64,000 nucleotides of DNA from CAVTND01 sp963735955 (GCA_963735955.1 CAVTND010000012.1:372001-436000), one strand, 5' to 3'. Shown: positions 1 to 8,805, numbered from the stretch's first letter. Notes: a model not told the origin generated them from the sequence alone. Translations and numbers: made by a program.

Positions 1-29
1 GAGCGGCCCGGCGTTTCCTTGAGCGGATC

Positions 30-64
30 GTGATCTGTGATCTGTGATCTGTGATCCGTGATCC
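30..64. repeat. five tandem 7-bp repeats (GTGATCT/GTGATCC)
   Basis: Five consecutive heptamers read GTGATCT three times and GTGATCC twice. Each contains TGA, and since 7 is not a multiple of 3 the array places TGA stops in all three plus-strand frames. The last unit supplies the GTG at 58 that is one possible start of the next gene. Nothing upstream (1-29) can be assigned. Confidence 0.9.
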
Positions 65-786
65 GGGAGAAAGGCATCGAGCGACGCGAGCGCGCACGAG
101 GGCGCGTGCGCCGCACCGTCTGGTTCTTCGATCTCGACAACACTCTGCACGATGCTTCGCATGCGATCTTTCGCGCCATTGACACGCGGATGACCGACTA
201 TGTCGAACGCCATCTCGAGGTAGATCGCGCCGAAGCCGATCGACTGCGATCCCACTACTGGCAGCGCTACGGCGCAACGCTGCTCGGCCTCGTGCGCCAC
301 CATGCCGTCGATCCCAGGCACTTCCTGCGCGCGGCACACGACTTCGATGTCGCACCTTTGCTGCGCGCCGAACGTCAGCTCACCGAAGTGCTGCGTCGTC
401 TGCCAGGACGCAAGGTGCTGTTGAGCAATGCGCCGCGCGACTACGCGCGGGCGGTGCTGCGCGGGCTGGCACTGCACCGGCATATCGACCGCAGATACAC
501 GATCGAAAGCATGCGAGTTCACGGCAGCTTCCGTCCCAAGCCGTCACGCCTGATGCTGCAGGCCATGCTCGCGCGTGAGAAAGTGGGGCGCGGAGCCGCA
601 GTGTTGGTCGAAGACAGCGCGAGAAACCTGAAGTCAGCCCGTGCGGTCGGTTTTCGCACGGTGTTGATGACCTGTCACACCCCACCGCAGGCGCATGCAC
701 GGCGTCGCCTCACGTCGGGGCTGATCGGCTTGCGACTTCATTCGATGCATCAGCTGGTTCGAAGTGCCGACCGGATCCGCTGCTGA
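58..786 (+). CDS. pyrimidine 5'-nucleotidase-like HAD hydrolase
   Basis: This is a cytoplasmic HAD-superfamily phosphatase resembling the pyrimidine 5'-nucleotidase family, which removes phosphate from UMP or CMP. Visible HAD motifs are DLDNT at residues 25-29 (nucleophile D25, acid/base D27), LLSNA around 121-125, K161 in a RPKPS context, and VEDS at 184-187 for Mg2+ binding. The start is uncertain: GTG at 58 lies inside a heptamer repeat without a ribosome site, while GTG at 106 has GAGGG five bases upstream and begins just before the first catalytic motif. In related genomes this gene sits beside slmA, which follows here after sppA. The exact substrate is inferred from family resemblance. 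Confidence 0.8.
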   Translation: MIREKGIERRERARGRVRRTVWFFDLDNTLHDASHAIFRAIDTRMTDYVERHLEVDRAEADRLRSHYWQRYGATLLGLVRHHAVDPRHFLRAAHDFDVAPLLRAERQLTEVLRRLPGRKVLLSNAPRDYARAVLRGLALHRHIDRRYTIESMRVHGSFRPKPSRLMLQAMLAREKVGRGAAVLVEDSARNLKSARAVGFRTVLMTCHTPPQAHARRRLTSGLIGLRLHSMHQLVRSADRIRC

Positions 787-871
787 GGCGCGCTAAGCTT
801 GCGGTGGAATCGAAACGCGCGTCGCAGCGCGAATCGAACCGCCCGCCACCCATCCCTGTTCAGGAGTTTTC

Positions 872-2719
872 ATGTCGGAACGTCCAGGCCTGATCCGCCG
901 GTTCTTCGGCGCGATCTGGAGAACGATCGACTTTCTGCGCCGCTTCACCCTCAATGCCATCTTTTTGCTGGTGGTCATCGTGCTGGCTTTCGTCTGGCTG
1001 GAATCCGGCAAGCCGCCAGTGCTGGCGGGCGATACCGCGCTGGTGCTCAATCTGCAAGGCGACATCGTGGAGGAGTACACGATCAGTTCGCAGGAAGCGG
1101 CCCTGGCTGAACTCCTGGGTGAGGAACGCTTCGAAACACGCCTGCGTGACATCGTCGCGGGACTGAACGCGGCAGCCAAGGACGCGCGAATCACGCGCGT
1201 GATTCTCGTGCTGGACCAGATGGGCACGGCGGGCGCGGCCACCTTGCGCGAAATCGTGGCCGCACTCGAACGCGTGCGCGCCGCGGGCAAGCCGATCATC
1301 GCCTGGTCGGAGTCCTACGGACAGGCGGAGTACTACCTCGCCGCCAACGCTGACCAGGTCTTCCTGCACCCGGCCGGCAACGTGCTGATCAAGGGCTTCG
1401 GCGGCCGGCGCATGTACTTCAGGGATTTGCTCGACAAGGCAGGCGTGACCGTCAACGCTTTCCAGGCGGGCCGATACAAGAGTTTCGGCGAGCCCTTCAC
1501 GCGCACCGGTCCGACCCCTGAATCGCAGGAGGCGGATGCCTACCTGCTGAATGACCTGTGGGGAAGCTGGCTTGCCGATGTCGAGCGCGCCCGCAAGCTG
1601 AAAGCGGGCAGCATCATGGCTGCCATCAACGATCTGCCGCAGAGGCTCACGGCGGTCGACGGCGACATTGCCCAGCTGGTGGTCAAGGAGGGCCTGGTCG
1701 ACGGGCTCAAGCGACGCGATGAATTTCGCGCCCTGATGTTCGAGCAGGGAGCGCCGCGCAGCAGCGAAGACAAGTCAACCTTTCGGCAGATCTCGATCTA
1801 CGCCTATCAGCGCCACATTCCCGACGTCTCGGATCGCGATGCGGTCGGCATCGTCGTGGTCCAGGGCGAGATCATCGATGGCGACGGTCGTGCCGGCCGG
1901 GTCGGGTCGCGTACCACCGCAGCACTGATCCAGCGCGCGCGCGAGGATGAGGACATCAAGGCGCTCGTGGTTCGGGTCGACTCTCCGGGCGGCAGCGCTG
2001 TGGCATCGGAGCTGATCCGCGAACAACTCGTCCTGACCCGGTCCGCAGGCAAGCCAGTCGTCGTGTCGATGGGTGACGTCGCCGCGTCGGGTGGCTATTG
2101 GATCGCCATGGGCGGCGACAAGGTGATTGCCGATGCCGCCACCATTACCGGATCGATCGGCGTGTTCGGCCTGGTCCCAACTTTCAGCGGTACCTTGGAC
2201 AAGGTCGGCATCAAGACTGACGGGGTCGCGACCACCTGGATTGCCGATGCCGTCAGCCTGACGCGCCCACTCGACAAGCGGCTGGGGCAGGTCGTCGAAC
2301 TCAGCATCGGCAATGTTTACCGGCAGTTTCTCGATGTGGTGGCTGAAAACCGCAAGTCGACGCCGGAGAAGATCAACACCGTGGCTCAGGGCCGGGTCTG
2401 GTCGGGCGCTCAAGCCAAGGAGCGCGGCCTGATTGACGAACTGGGCGGGCTTGAACTGGCGGTCAAGACCGCCGCCGAACGGGCCAACCTCGGGTCTTAC
2501 CGAATTGAGTATGTGGAACAGGCACCGCGCGGCCTCGATCGCTACCTGTCCCTGTTTTTTGGCCGGGCGGCGGCGTACCTGAAAACGGAACTTGGGCTGA
2601 CGGTGTTCGATGCATGGCCGGGAGCAGGGCAGCGGGTCCGGCGCGAGCTCGGATTTATTGCTGCGGCGCACAAGCAGCCGGCGGCGGCGCTTTCCTATTG
2701 TTTCTGCGATTTGCGCTAG
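872..2719 (+). CDS. sppA: signal peptide peptidase SppA, long form
   Basis: SppA is a membrane-anchored serine protease that degrades cleaved signal peptides at the periplasmic face of the inner membrane. The 615-residue product has a basic N-terminus, one membrane segment at about 27-43, and two crotonase-like S49 domains (about 55-290 and 325-540), the length and layout of the 67-kDa type. The catalytic Lys/Ser dyad is visible as K203 in GRYKSFGEPF and S406 in AASGGYW. A start at ATG 872 follows CAGGAG, a good ribosome site. The last roughly 20 residues are Ala/Cys-rich and not conserved in the family as I know it. Confidence 0.93.
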   Translation: MSERPGLIRRFFGAIWRTIDFLRRFTLNAIFLLVVIVLAFVWLESGKPPVLAGDTALVLNLQGDIVEEYTISSQEAALAELLGEERFETRLRDIVAGLNAAAKDARITRVILVLDQMGTAGAATLREIVAALERVRAAGKPIIAWSESYGQAEYYLAANADQVFLHPAGNVLIKGFGGRRMYFRDLLDKAGVTVNAFQAGRYKSFGEPFTRTGPTPESQEADAYLLNDLWGSWLADVERARKLKAGSIMAAINDLPQRLTAVDGDIAQLVVKEGLVDGLKRRDEFRALMFEQGAPRSSEDKSTFRQISIYAYQRHIPDVSDRDAVGIVVVQGEIIDGDGRAGRVGSRTTAALIQRAREDEDIKALVVRVDSPGGSAVASELIREQLVLTRSAGKPVVVSMGDVAASGGYWIAMGGDKVIADAATITGSIGVFGLVPTFSGTLDKVGIKTDGVATTWIADAVSLTRPLDKRLGQVVELSIGNVYRQFLDVVAENRKSTPEKINTVAQGRVWSGAQAKERGLIDELGGLELAVKTAAERANLGSYRIEYVEQAPRGLDRYLSLFFGRAAAYLKTELGLTVFDAWPGAGQRVRRELGFIAAAHKQPAAALSYCFCDLR

Positions 2720-2829
2720 GTTTGCACGCCTGCAAGACTGTTCGTCGGCGCGGGCTTCTGGGATAGTATGTGTTCACGTTGCGTGCCGATAAAGGCCCCG
2801 CAGCGTGCTCCCACTTCGGACCGCAGCGC

Positions 2830-3429
2830 ATGGAATCCTCGAGCCTGCTCACCTCGAACCGCAAGCCTGGCGCGCGCCGGCTGCAGATCTTGCAGACCCT
2901 GGCGACGATGCTGGAAGACCCGAAGGGTGAGCGCGTTACCACTGCGGCGCTCGCCGCTCGCTTGTCCGTGTCGGAGGCTGCGCTGTATCGGCACTTCGCC
3001 AGCAAAGCGCAGATGTTCGAGGGGCTGATCGAATTCATCGAGACGACGATCTTTGGTCTGATCAACGAAATCAGTGCTCGCGAAACCTCGGGCCTCAAGC
3101 AGGCGCGGGCCATGGTCTCCATGTTGCTCGAGTTCTCGCAGACCAACCGCGGCATGACGAGGGTGCTGATCGGTGATGCCCTCGTCAATGAACATGAGCG
3201 GCTCCAGGAGCGAATGAACCAGTTGGTGGACCGGCTCGAAGCATCGCTTCGGCAAAGTTTTCGCCTGGCCGTCAGCGCGCAGGAACTACCGGCCTCGTTT
3301 GACCCGGCAGCGCGCGCCTCGCTGGTCGTTGCCTATGTAATCGGTCGCTGGCAACGCTTCGCCAAGACCGGTTTTCGAAAGTCGCCCAGCGAAGGGCTCG
3401 ACGCCCAGTTGCCCGCGCTGCTCGGCTAG
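2830..3429 (+). CDS. slmA: nucleoid occlusion factor SlmA (TetR family)
   Basis: SlmA binds specific chromosomal sites and blocks FtsZ assembly over unsegregated DNA. From ATG 2830 the product is 199 residues, matching the usual 195-200. The TetR helix-turn-helix lies at about residues 35-56, ending in the SEAALYRHF motif shared with SlmA, followed by KAQMFEGLIEFIE, also SlmA-like. An upstream GTG at 2770 would add 20 residues without homology, so I prefer 2830. It is the last gene before a REP-like repeat and converges on moeB. Confidence 0.9.
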   Translation: MESSSLLTSNRKPGARRLQILQTLATMLEDPKGERVTTAALAARLSVSEAALYRHFASKAQMFEGLIEFIETTIFGLINEISARETSGLKQARAMVSMLLEFSQTNRGMTRVLIGDALVNEHERLQERMNQLVDRLEASLRQSFRLAVSAQELPASFDPAARASLVVAYVIGRWQRFAKTGFRKSPSEGLDAQLPALLG

Positions 3430-3431
3430 CC

Positions 3432-3550
3432 CGCCGCACGGCCGCCCGAAGGCGGGCGACGTCCCTCATGGAGGGACCGCGCGCAGCGCGAGGGAGCCAC
3501 CACATTCGCCGCACGGCCGCCCGAAGGCGGGCCACGTCCCACGAGGGAAA
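3432..3550 (+). repeat. GC-rich REP-like palindromic repeat, two copies
   Basis: Two copies (about 3432-3499 and 3507-3550) share CGCCGCACGGCCGCCCGAAG followed by a GCGGGC arm, so that GCCCG-AAGG-CGGGC forms a hairpin. A second hairpin CCCTC-ATG-GAGGG and the palindrome GCGCGCAGCGCGAGGGAG follow in the first copy; the second copy is truncated. The same unit recurs inverted at 38319-38460. The position, between the convergent ends of slmA and moeB, is typical of bacterial REP elements. No coding potential is credible. Confidence 0.85.
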
Positions 3551-3570
3551 CCAGCATCCCCCGCCGCCCC

Positions 3571-4317
3571 TCAACGCCCGGCGCAAACCGGGCAAGCCGG
3601 GTCGCGCGGCACCCGCACTGAATGCCATTGCATGCTAAGGGCATCGAGCATCAGCAGACGACCGCTCAGGGATTGACCTGCGCCCGCCGCGAGCTTCAGC
3701 GCTTCCGCTGCCTGCACAGTGCCGATGATTCCGGTCAGCGGCGCGAACACGCCCATTACCGCGCACAGTTCATCTTCGGCATCTCCCGGTGGAAACAGGC
3801 AGGCGTAGCAGGGCGAAGCCGGGTCGCGCAGGTCGAACACCGCCACCTGGCCATCGAACCGGATCGCCGCGCCCGATACGAGTGGCCGACGATGCGCCAC
3901 GCAGGCACGGTTCGCGGCGTGCCGGGTCACGAAGTTGTCCGAGCAATCCAGCACGACAGTGGCGGCGGACACGAGCGTGTCGAGTTCCTCCGGGCCTACG
4001 CGCTCGGTCTTGGCGATCACGCGGACATCGGGATTGATCGCGCCGAGGGTCATCGCTCCCGAATTCGCCTTGGGCATGCCGATGCGTTCGGTGGTGTGCA
4101 AGATCTGCCGCTGGAGGTTGGTCAGATCCACCGTGTCGCTGTCGACCAAGGTGAGTTCGCCGACACCGGCGGATGCGAGGTAAAACGCGGCCGGCGAACC
4201 GAGACCGCCGGCGCCGATGACCAGCACGCGGGCCGCGCGCAGCCGCTCCTGGCCCTCGATCCCGAGTTCATTGAGCAGAACGTGTCGCGAATAGCGGAGC
4301 AGCTGCTGATCGTCCAC
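3571..4317 (-). CDS. moeB: molybdopterin-synthase adenylyltransferase MoeB (ThiF/HesA family)
   Basis: MoeB uses ATP to adenylate the C-terminal glycine of the small molybdopterin synthase subunit MoaD so that it can receive sulfur. The 248-residue product has the nucleotide-binding GAGGLG at 35-40, the NLQRQ element at 67-71, and two zinc CxxC pairs (C170/C173 and C242/C245); C185 aligns with the conserved cysteine of the family. It is the last gene of a minus-strand run gpmA-envC-ctpA-moeB, though a strong terminator separates it from ctpA. A ThiF role in thiamine synthesis cannot be excluded by sequence alone. Confidence 0.88.
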   Translation of the reverse strand: MDDQQLLRYSRHVLLNELGIEGQERLRAARVLVIGAGGLGSPAAFYLASAGVGELTLVDSDTVDLTNLQRQILHTTERIGMPKANSGAMTLGAINPDVRVIAKTERVGPEELDTLVSAATVVLDCSDNFVTRHAANRACVAHRRPLVSGAAIRFDGQVAVFDLRDPASPCYACLFPPGDAEDELCAVMGVFAPLTGIIGTVQAAEALKLAAGAGQSLSGRLLMLDALSMQWHSVRVPRDPACPVCAGR

Positions 4318-4350
4318 GGCGGGCCCGAACCTGAATCGAAATGACCAATG

Positions 4351-4375
4351 AAAACGGGCCGCAGCGCGGCCCGTT
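4351..4375 (-). terminator. intrinsic terminator after ctpA
   Basis: A perfect 10-bp stem (AACGGGCCGC against GCGGCCCGTT) closes a 3-base loop at 4353-4375. On the minus strand it is followed by TTTT, giving a classical rho-independent terminator between ctpA and moeB. Confidence 0.9.
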
Positions 4376-4392
4376 GTTCCCGAAACTCCCGG

Positions 4393-5835
4393 CTAGCGCT
4401 GGCCAGCCTTGGCCACGTTCTCCGTCTTGGGTTTCGACACTTCAACCGGTTTGCCCTTCAAATGATTCAGGGCTTGCTGCAGCTGGTAGTCCTCGGCACT
4501 GCCGTAGTCGTAACGACGTGCCGGTGGCGTTTTCGGCTCGGCTGCCGGAACGACGGCGGCGGGCTGGGCGGCGCCGGCGGGCGGCGCGGTCTTGTCCGTA
4601 GCCTCGGAGTTCGGTGTCTCAAGGTGGCGAACGAGATCAACTTCGCGCACATTGAAGCCGGCGAAATTGCCTTCCGGGGTGTCCTCGACCACGAGGTCGG
4701 GAACGATGCCCTTGGCCTGAATCGAACGGCCATTGGGCGTGTAGTAGCGCGCTGTGGTGAGTTTGATCGCCGCCGGTCCGTCGCTGTCCGCACGCAGCGG
4801 AATGATCGTTTGCACCGAGCCCTTGCCGAAGGTTTGTGTACCGATGACCGCCGCACGCTTGTGATCCTGCAGCGCACCCGCCACGATCTCCGAGGCGGAC
4901 GCGGAGGCGCCGTTGACCAGCACTACCATCGGCACCGTGCGCGCCAGCGGGGAGAGCTTATGCAGGGCATCTTCGCCGCGGCCCCGCAGGTAATCCTCGG
5001 GCGAGGCGACAAAGCGGCGGCGCGCGTCGTCGTTGCGACCGTCGGTCGACACAACCAGGGCGCGCGGCGGCAGGAAGGCAGCGGACACACCCACTGCGGA
5101 ATGCAGCAAGCCGCCCGGATCGTTGCGCAGATCGAGTACCAGCCCTTTGAGCTGGCCCTGCTTGGCCAGGTCATTGATGCTCTTGACCAGATCGTCGAGG
5201 GTGCGCTCCTGGAACTGGGAAACACGGATGAAACCGTAGCCGGGCTCGATCATCTTGGCGCGCACCGACTGCTGCCGGATCACGTCGCGCATGATCTTGA
5301 ACTCGAGCGGCTTGTCTTCGCCTTTGCGGGCGACCGTTAGCGTGATCGTGGTGCGCGGCTTGCCGCGCATCAGCTTGACTGCCTCGGGCAAAGTCATGCC
5401 GCGAGTTACTTTTTCGTCGATCTTGACTATCAGATCCCCGGCCTTGATGCCGGCGCGGGCCGCGGGTGTGTCGTCGATCGGAGCGATTACCTTGATCAGC
5501 CCATCTTCGGCACCGACCTCGATGCCCAGGCCGCCGAATTCGCCCTGGGTCGTCGACTGCATGTCCTTGAAAGCTTCGGCGTCGAGGAAGGCCGAATGCG
5601 GGTCGAGCCCGGAGAGCATCCCCGAGATCGCCTCATGCATCAGTTTCTTGTCGTCGATGGGCTCGACGTAGTTGGCCTTGACCGCGCCGAACACTTCGCT
5701 GAACTGACGAATTTCCTCAAGCGGAATCTGACCGCGCGAATCCCGGAACGCGTATGCGGAGATGCCGAGGCTGACCAGTACGCCGGCAATGGCGCCAGTG
5801 CCGATCAACCCAAAGCTACGAAGTCTGCCTGCCAT
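4393..5835 (-). CDS. ctpA: carboxy-terminal processing protease, S41 family
   Basis: This is a periplasmic C-terminal processing protease. The 480-residue protein has an N-terminal membrane or signal segment (about 8-30), a PDZ domain (about 93-170) with GLGIEV, and the S41 catalytic region with the SASAS serine cluster at 311-315 and the general base lysine K338 in TFGKGS. The C-terminal 60 residues are Pro/Ala-rich linker. It lies 44 bp after envC on the same strand; envC and ctpA are commonly paired in betaproteobacteria, suggesting a shared role in envelope and murein enzyme control. Substrates are not deducible here. Confidence 0.92.
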   Translation of the reverse strand: MAGRLRSFGLIGTGAIAGVLVSLGISAYAFRDSRGQIPLEEIRQFSEVFGAVKANYVEPIDDKKLMHEAISGMLSGLDPHSAFLDAEAFKDMQSTTQGEFGGLGIEVGAEDGLIKVIAPIDDTPAARAGIKAGDLIVKIDEKVTRGMTLPEAVKLMRGKPRTTITLTVARKGEDKPLEFKIMRDVIRQQSVRAKMIEPGYGFIRVSQFQERTLDDLVKSINDLAKQGQLKGLVLDLRNDPGGLLHSAVGVSAAFLPPRALVVSTDGRNDDARRRFVASPEDYLRGRGEDALHKLSPLARTVPMVVLVNGASASASEIVAGALQDHKRAAVIGTQTFGKGSVQTIIPLRADSDGPAAIKLTTARYYTPNGRSIQAKGIVPDLVVEDTPEGNFAGFNVREVDLVRHLETPNSEATDKTAPPAGAAQPAAVVPAAEPKTPPARRYDYGSAEDYQLQQALNHLKGKPVEVSKPKTENVAKAGQR

Positions 5836-5879
5836 TGCACCTCCGGGAAACGGATCCCGTTGTAGACCGCAGCGCCACC

Positions 5880-7244
5880 TTAGCGTGCGGCGACCCAGCC
5901 TAGCGGGTCAAAAGGACGACCCTGAAACCGTAGTTCGAAGTATAGGCCGGAGTGTTCATTCCCACCCGTATTTCCCACTGCGGCAATGAGCTCGCCGGCC
6001 TCGACCGATTCCCCGGCCGTCCTTAGCAGGGATTCGTTGTTTCCGTACACCGACAAGTAGCCTTCGCCGTGGTCAACCACCATCAAATTGCCGAAACCAC
6101 GCAGCCAGTCAGCGAACACTACCCGGCCCGGTCCGACCGACCGTACGTCGGCCCCAGCCGGAGCCCGGATGAATATCCCCTTCCAGGAAGGCCCGGCACC
6201 GCCGTCACCCCGGCGTGGCGAGCCAAATCGGGCGGCAATCTGCCCGGACACCGGCAGGACCATCCGACCCTTGAATTGCTGGAAGTTGCCTGCCGTTGAG
6301 GGGGTTTCGACTACCGCCTCCGGTTTTAGTTCGGCCCCCGGTTTTTTCGAAGTCGCGGCTTTCTGTTTGGCGGCGGCCGCCAGTCGGGCGCGCTCCGCAT
6401 CGCGCCGTGCCTGGTCCGCAATGATCCTGGCCAGCTGATCGAGCAGTCCGGTCAGGCGCTTTTCATCGCGCTCGAGCTTGCCGATCGAGTCTCGCTGGCT
6501 CGCTATCTGTTTGGCAAGCTCGCCCATCTTTCGCTTGCGTTGCGCCTGTTCGCGCTGCAGGGCGGTCCGATCGGCGAGCTCCTCGGCTTCGATCCTGGCC
6601 AGTTCATCCCGCTTCTCGCGCGATTCGCGCTCGAGTTGTCCGAGTTCAGCGCGTCGTTCCTGCAACTGCACGATGCTGGACTCGGCCGCGCGACTGATTT
6701 GGGCAAGGTACTCGGCGTCACGCCCAAGGCGTCCCGGGTCGTCGCCTTCGAGCAGCAGCGGTAACGGGTCACGCAGGCTCAACAGGTGCAGCTCGCGCAG
6801 CAGTTCGGCCAGACGTGCTTCCTGCGCTGTTTGTCGGCCTGCCGCGTTACGTTCGCGCGCCTGCAGTGCGCTGATCTGCGATTCGACCTGTACGCGGGTT
6901 CTGGCCAGGTCGCGCAATCGGCGAGTCGCGTTGCTGATTGCCTGTTCCGATGCGGCCAGAGCATCGGCCGCTTCAACGTGCGTTGCCTCGCTTGCCGCCA
7001 GCTGACGCTTGAGCGCCGCAAGCTGCGAAAGCAGTTCCTGCTGGCGGCTCTTCAGGGCCTGTTGACGCTGGGCCGCTTCGGTTTGTGCAGGTGAAGCCGT
7101 TGCCCGCGGCGGCGAGGGCGCCTTCTTGGCGGCGGATGTCTGCGCTTGGCTCTCCAACACGGGCAGCATGAGAAGCGCGCCAGCCAGAAGCGATGCAATC
7201 GCCCACGACGATCGCAGCAGGGATTCAGGCAGGGGTGAGGACAA
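5880..7244 (-). CDS. envC: murein hydrolase activator EnvC (degenerate LytM domain)
   Basis: EnvC activates cell-splitting amidases at the septum from the periplasm. The 454-residue product has a signal peptide (about 1-35, ending SQAQ), a long Arg/Glu/Gln-rich coiled coil (about 45-290), and a C-terminal LytM/M23 fold (about 345-454). The fold has lost the zinc ligands: the usual first His is replaced in WKGIFI, and the HxH motif is replaced by LYFELR, as in known EnvC activators. FtsEX, encoded in this window, is the transmembrane regulator of EnvC in enterobacteria. It is 18 bp downstream of gpmA. Confidence 0.9.
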   Translation of the reverse strand: MSSPLPESLLRSSWAIASLLAGALLMLPVLESQAQTSAAKKAPSPPRATASPAQTEAAQRQQALKSRQQELLSQLAALKRQLAASEATHVEAADALAASEQAISNATRRLRDLARTRVQVESQISALQARERNAAGRQTAQEARLAELLRELHLLSLRDPLPLLLEGDDPGRLGRDAEYLAQISRAAESSIVQLQERRAELGQLERESREKRDELARIEAEELADRTALQREQAQRKRKMGELAKQIASQRDSIGKLERDEKRLTGLLDQLARIIADQARRDAERARLAAAAKQKAATSKKPGAELKPEAVVETPSTAGNFQQFKGRMVLPVSGQIAARFGSPRRGDGGAGPSWKGIFIRAPAGADVRSVGPGRVVFADWLRGFGNLMVVDHGEGYLSVYGNNESLLRTAGESVEAGELIAAVGNTGGNEHSGLYFELRFQGRPFDPLGWVAAR

Positions 7245-7262
7245 AGATTCGCGCCGTGAAAC

Positions 7263-8009
7263 CTAGCGCACCCTGCCCTGGGCAGCGACGGCCGCGGCGG
7301 CCCGCGCAATTTCAGCCTGATCGCCGAGGTAGTAGTGCCGAATGGGTCGCAGCCCGTCGTCGAGCTCGTACACGAGCGGCCGGCCGGTAGGAATGTTGAG
7401 GCCGACGATTTCCTCGTCGCCTATTTCATCGAGATGCTTGACCAGGGCGCGCAGCGAATTGCCGTGGGCCGTGACCAGCACGCGCCGACCGCGCGAAATC
7501 GCCGGCGCGATCGAGTCCTTCCAGAACGGCACGACCCGGGCGACCGTGTCCTTCAGGCACTCGGTGGCCGGAATTTCTTCGGGACGCAAATGGTGGTAGC
7601 GCGGGTCACCCACCGCCGAGCGCACATCGCCCGCCGGCAGGGGGTCGGGCGCGACGGCGTAGGCGCGGCGCCAGATCAAAACCTGCTCCTCGCCAAAACG
7701 GGCTGCGGTCTCCGCCTTGTTGAGACCCTGAAGAGCGCCGTAATGGCGCTCGTTTAGACGCCAGCTGTGCACGACGGGCAACCACATCAGGTCCATGGCG
7801 TCGAGCGTGATCCAAAGTGTGCGGATCGCGCGCTTCAGGACCGAGGTGTAGGCGATATCGAAGACGTAACCTTCGGCCTGCAATAGAACTCCGGCTGCGC
7901 GTGCTTCACTCTGGCCGTTAGCGGTCAGATCGACGTCAGTCCAACCCGTAAAACGATTCTCCAGGTTCCACTGGCTTTCGCCATGGCGCAGCAGGACGAG
8001 CTTGTGCAT
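7263..8009 (-). CDS. gpmA: 2,3-bisphosphoglycerate-dependent phosphoglycerate mutase
   Basis: GpmA interconverts 3- and 2-phosphoglycerate in glycolysis and gluconeogenesis. The 248-residue product begins MHKLVLLRHGESQWN, carrying the phosphohistidine H9 in the RHG motif, with the second catalytic His in TAHGNSLRAL near the C-terminal third and the ENRFTGW element typical of the cofactor-dependent family. ATG 8009 is chosen over an upstream in-frame start because AAGGAG precedes it and homology begins exactly there. It heads the gpmA-envC-ctpA unit and is divergent from the rhodanese gene. Confidence 0.95.
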   Translation of the reverse strand: MHKLVLLRHGESQWNLENRFTGWTDVDLTANGQSEARAAGVLLQAEGYVFDIAYTSVLKRAIRTLWITLDAMDLMWLPVVHSWRLNERHYGALQGLNKAETAARFGEEQVLIWRRAYAVAPDPLPAGDVRSAVGDPRYHHLRPEEIPATECLKDTVARVVPFWKDSIAPAISRGRRVLVTAHGNSLRALVKHLDEIGDEEIVGLNIPTGRPLVYELDDGLRPIRHYYLGDQAEIARAAAAVAAQGRVR

Positions 8010-8037
8010 GGTGGCGGCCGGCTCCTTTTGACTCACT

Positions 8038-8047
8038 ATTCTATAAT
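8038..8047. promoter_or_regulatory. overlapping -10-like elements between gpmA and rhodanese gene
   Basis: The sequence ATTCTATAAT contains a consensus TATAAT on the plus strand (8042-8047) and TAGAAT (5 of 6 matches to the -10 consensus) on the minus strand (8038-8043). They are placed to serve the divergent rhodanese and gpmA genes. No good -35 element is visible for either, so this is a tentative call. Confidence 0.35.
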
Positions 8048-8114
8048 TCGCGCTTTTCGTTTCGCTTCGACCGCTGCGCAGCGCGCGCCGGGCCGCAGCC
8101 GGGATCCCAGGCTT

Positions 8115-8519
8115 GTGCTGCAATTCTTCTCCGACAATCTTGTACTGATCGCTATCGCATTCGTCAGCGGCGGCATGCTGATCTGGCCGCTGGTGCGAAG
8201 CCGCGCCGCGGGGCCGGCGTTGAGCACACTGCAGGCCACCCAGTTGATAAATTCAAAACATGCGGTCGTGGTGGATGTGCGCGCGCCCGAGGAATTCGCC
8301 AAAGGCTCATTGCCGAATGCCCGCAACTTTCCGGCTGACGCGGTCGAGGCTCGCGCGGGCGAGCTCAAGAAGGACCGGCCCGTAATTGTCGTGTGTCCCA
8401 ATGGCAAACTGGCCGGCCGCGCGGCGGCGCAATTGCGCGGCAAAGGCATCACCGAGGTATACGTGCTCGGCGGTGGCATAGCCGCCTGGCGCGAGGCCGG
8501 CCTGCCGCTAAGAACCTGA
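8115..8519 (+). CDS. membrane-anchored rhodanese-like protein
   Basis: A 134-residue single-domain rhodanese anchored by an N-terminal membrane segment (about 8-27). The active-site cysteine C94 is present in the loop CPNGKLA, less typical than the CRSGxRS loop of sulfurtransferases but suited to anion or sulfur binding. The start is taken as GTG 8115, where similarity to this family begins; an upstream in-frame extension overlaps the gpmA promoter region. It begins the plus-strand run rhodanese-grxC-secB-gpsA, a conserved betaproteobacterial order. The physiological sulfur acceptor is unknown. Confidence 0.85.
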   Translation: MLQFFSDNLVLIAIAFVSGGMLIWPLVRSRAAGPALSTLQATQLINSKHAVVVDVRAPEEFAKGSLPNARNFPADAVEARAGELKKDRPVIVVCPNGKLAGRAAAQLRGKGITEVYVLGGGIAAWREAGLPLRT

Positions 8520-8534
8520 GCGGACCCTGCTTGC

Positions 8535-8795
8535 ATGAGGCCTCAAGTCGTGATGTACAGCACCGGCGTATGTTCGTTGTGCACGAGAGCCGAAGCACTC
8601 CTGAAGGCGCGCGGCGTTGACCGGGTCGAGAAAGTCCGCATCGACATTGATCCCGCGCGGCGCAAGGAAATGATTACCCGTACTGGCCGCCGCACAGTGC
8701 CTCAGATATTCATCGGCGAAACTCATGTCGGTGGATTCGAGGAACTTGCCCTGCTCGACCGCGAAGGCAGGCTCGCCCCGCTACTGGGGAGCTGA
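8535..8795 (+). CDS. grxC: glutaredoxin 3
   Basis: GrxC is a small glutathione-dependent disulfide oxidoreductase. The 86-residue protein has the redox motif C13-S-L-C16 in place of the common CPYC, the cis-proline P56 in TVPQIFI, and the GG of HVGGFEEL used for glutathione binding. It lies 15 bp after the rhodanese gene and before secB. The Ser-Leu between the cysteines should alter redox potential; function as a glutaredoxin is otherwise well supported. Confidence 0.93.
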   Translation: MRPQVVMYSTGVCSLCTRAEALLKARGVDRVEKVRIDIDPARRKEMITRTGRRTVPQIFIGETHVGGFEELALLDREGRLAPLLGS

Positions 8796-8805
8796 ACCCT
8801 TTCGG

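Noticed and set aside
3430..3644. Arg/Ala-rich open frames through the REP-like repeat
   Set aside because: The same peptide pattern (DVARLRAAVRR) arises wherever the repeat occurs; it is translation of a non-coding palindrome.
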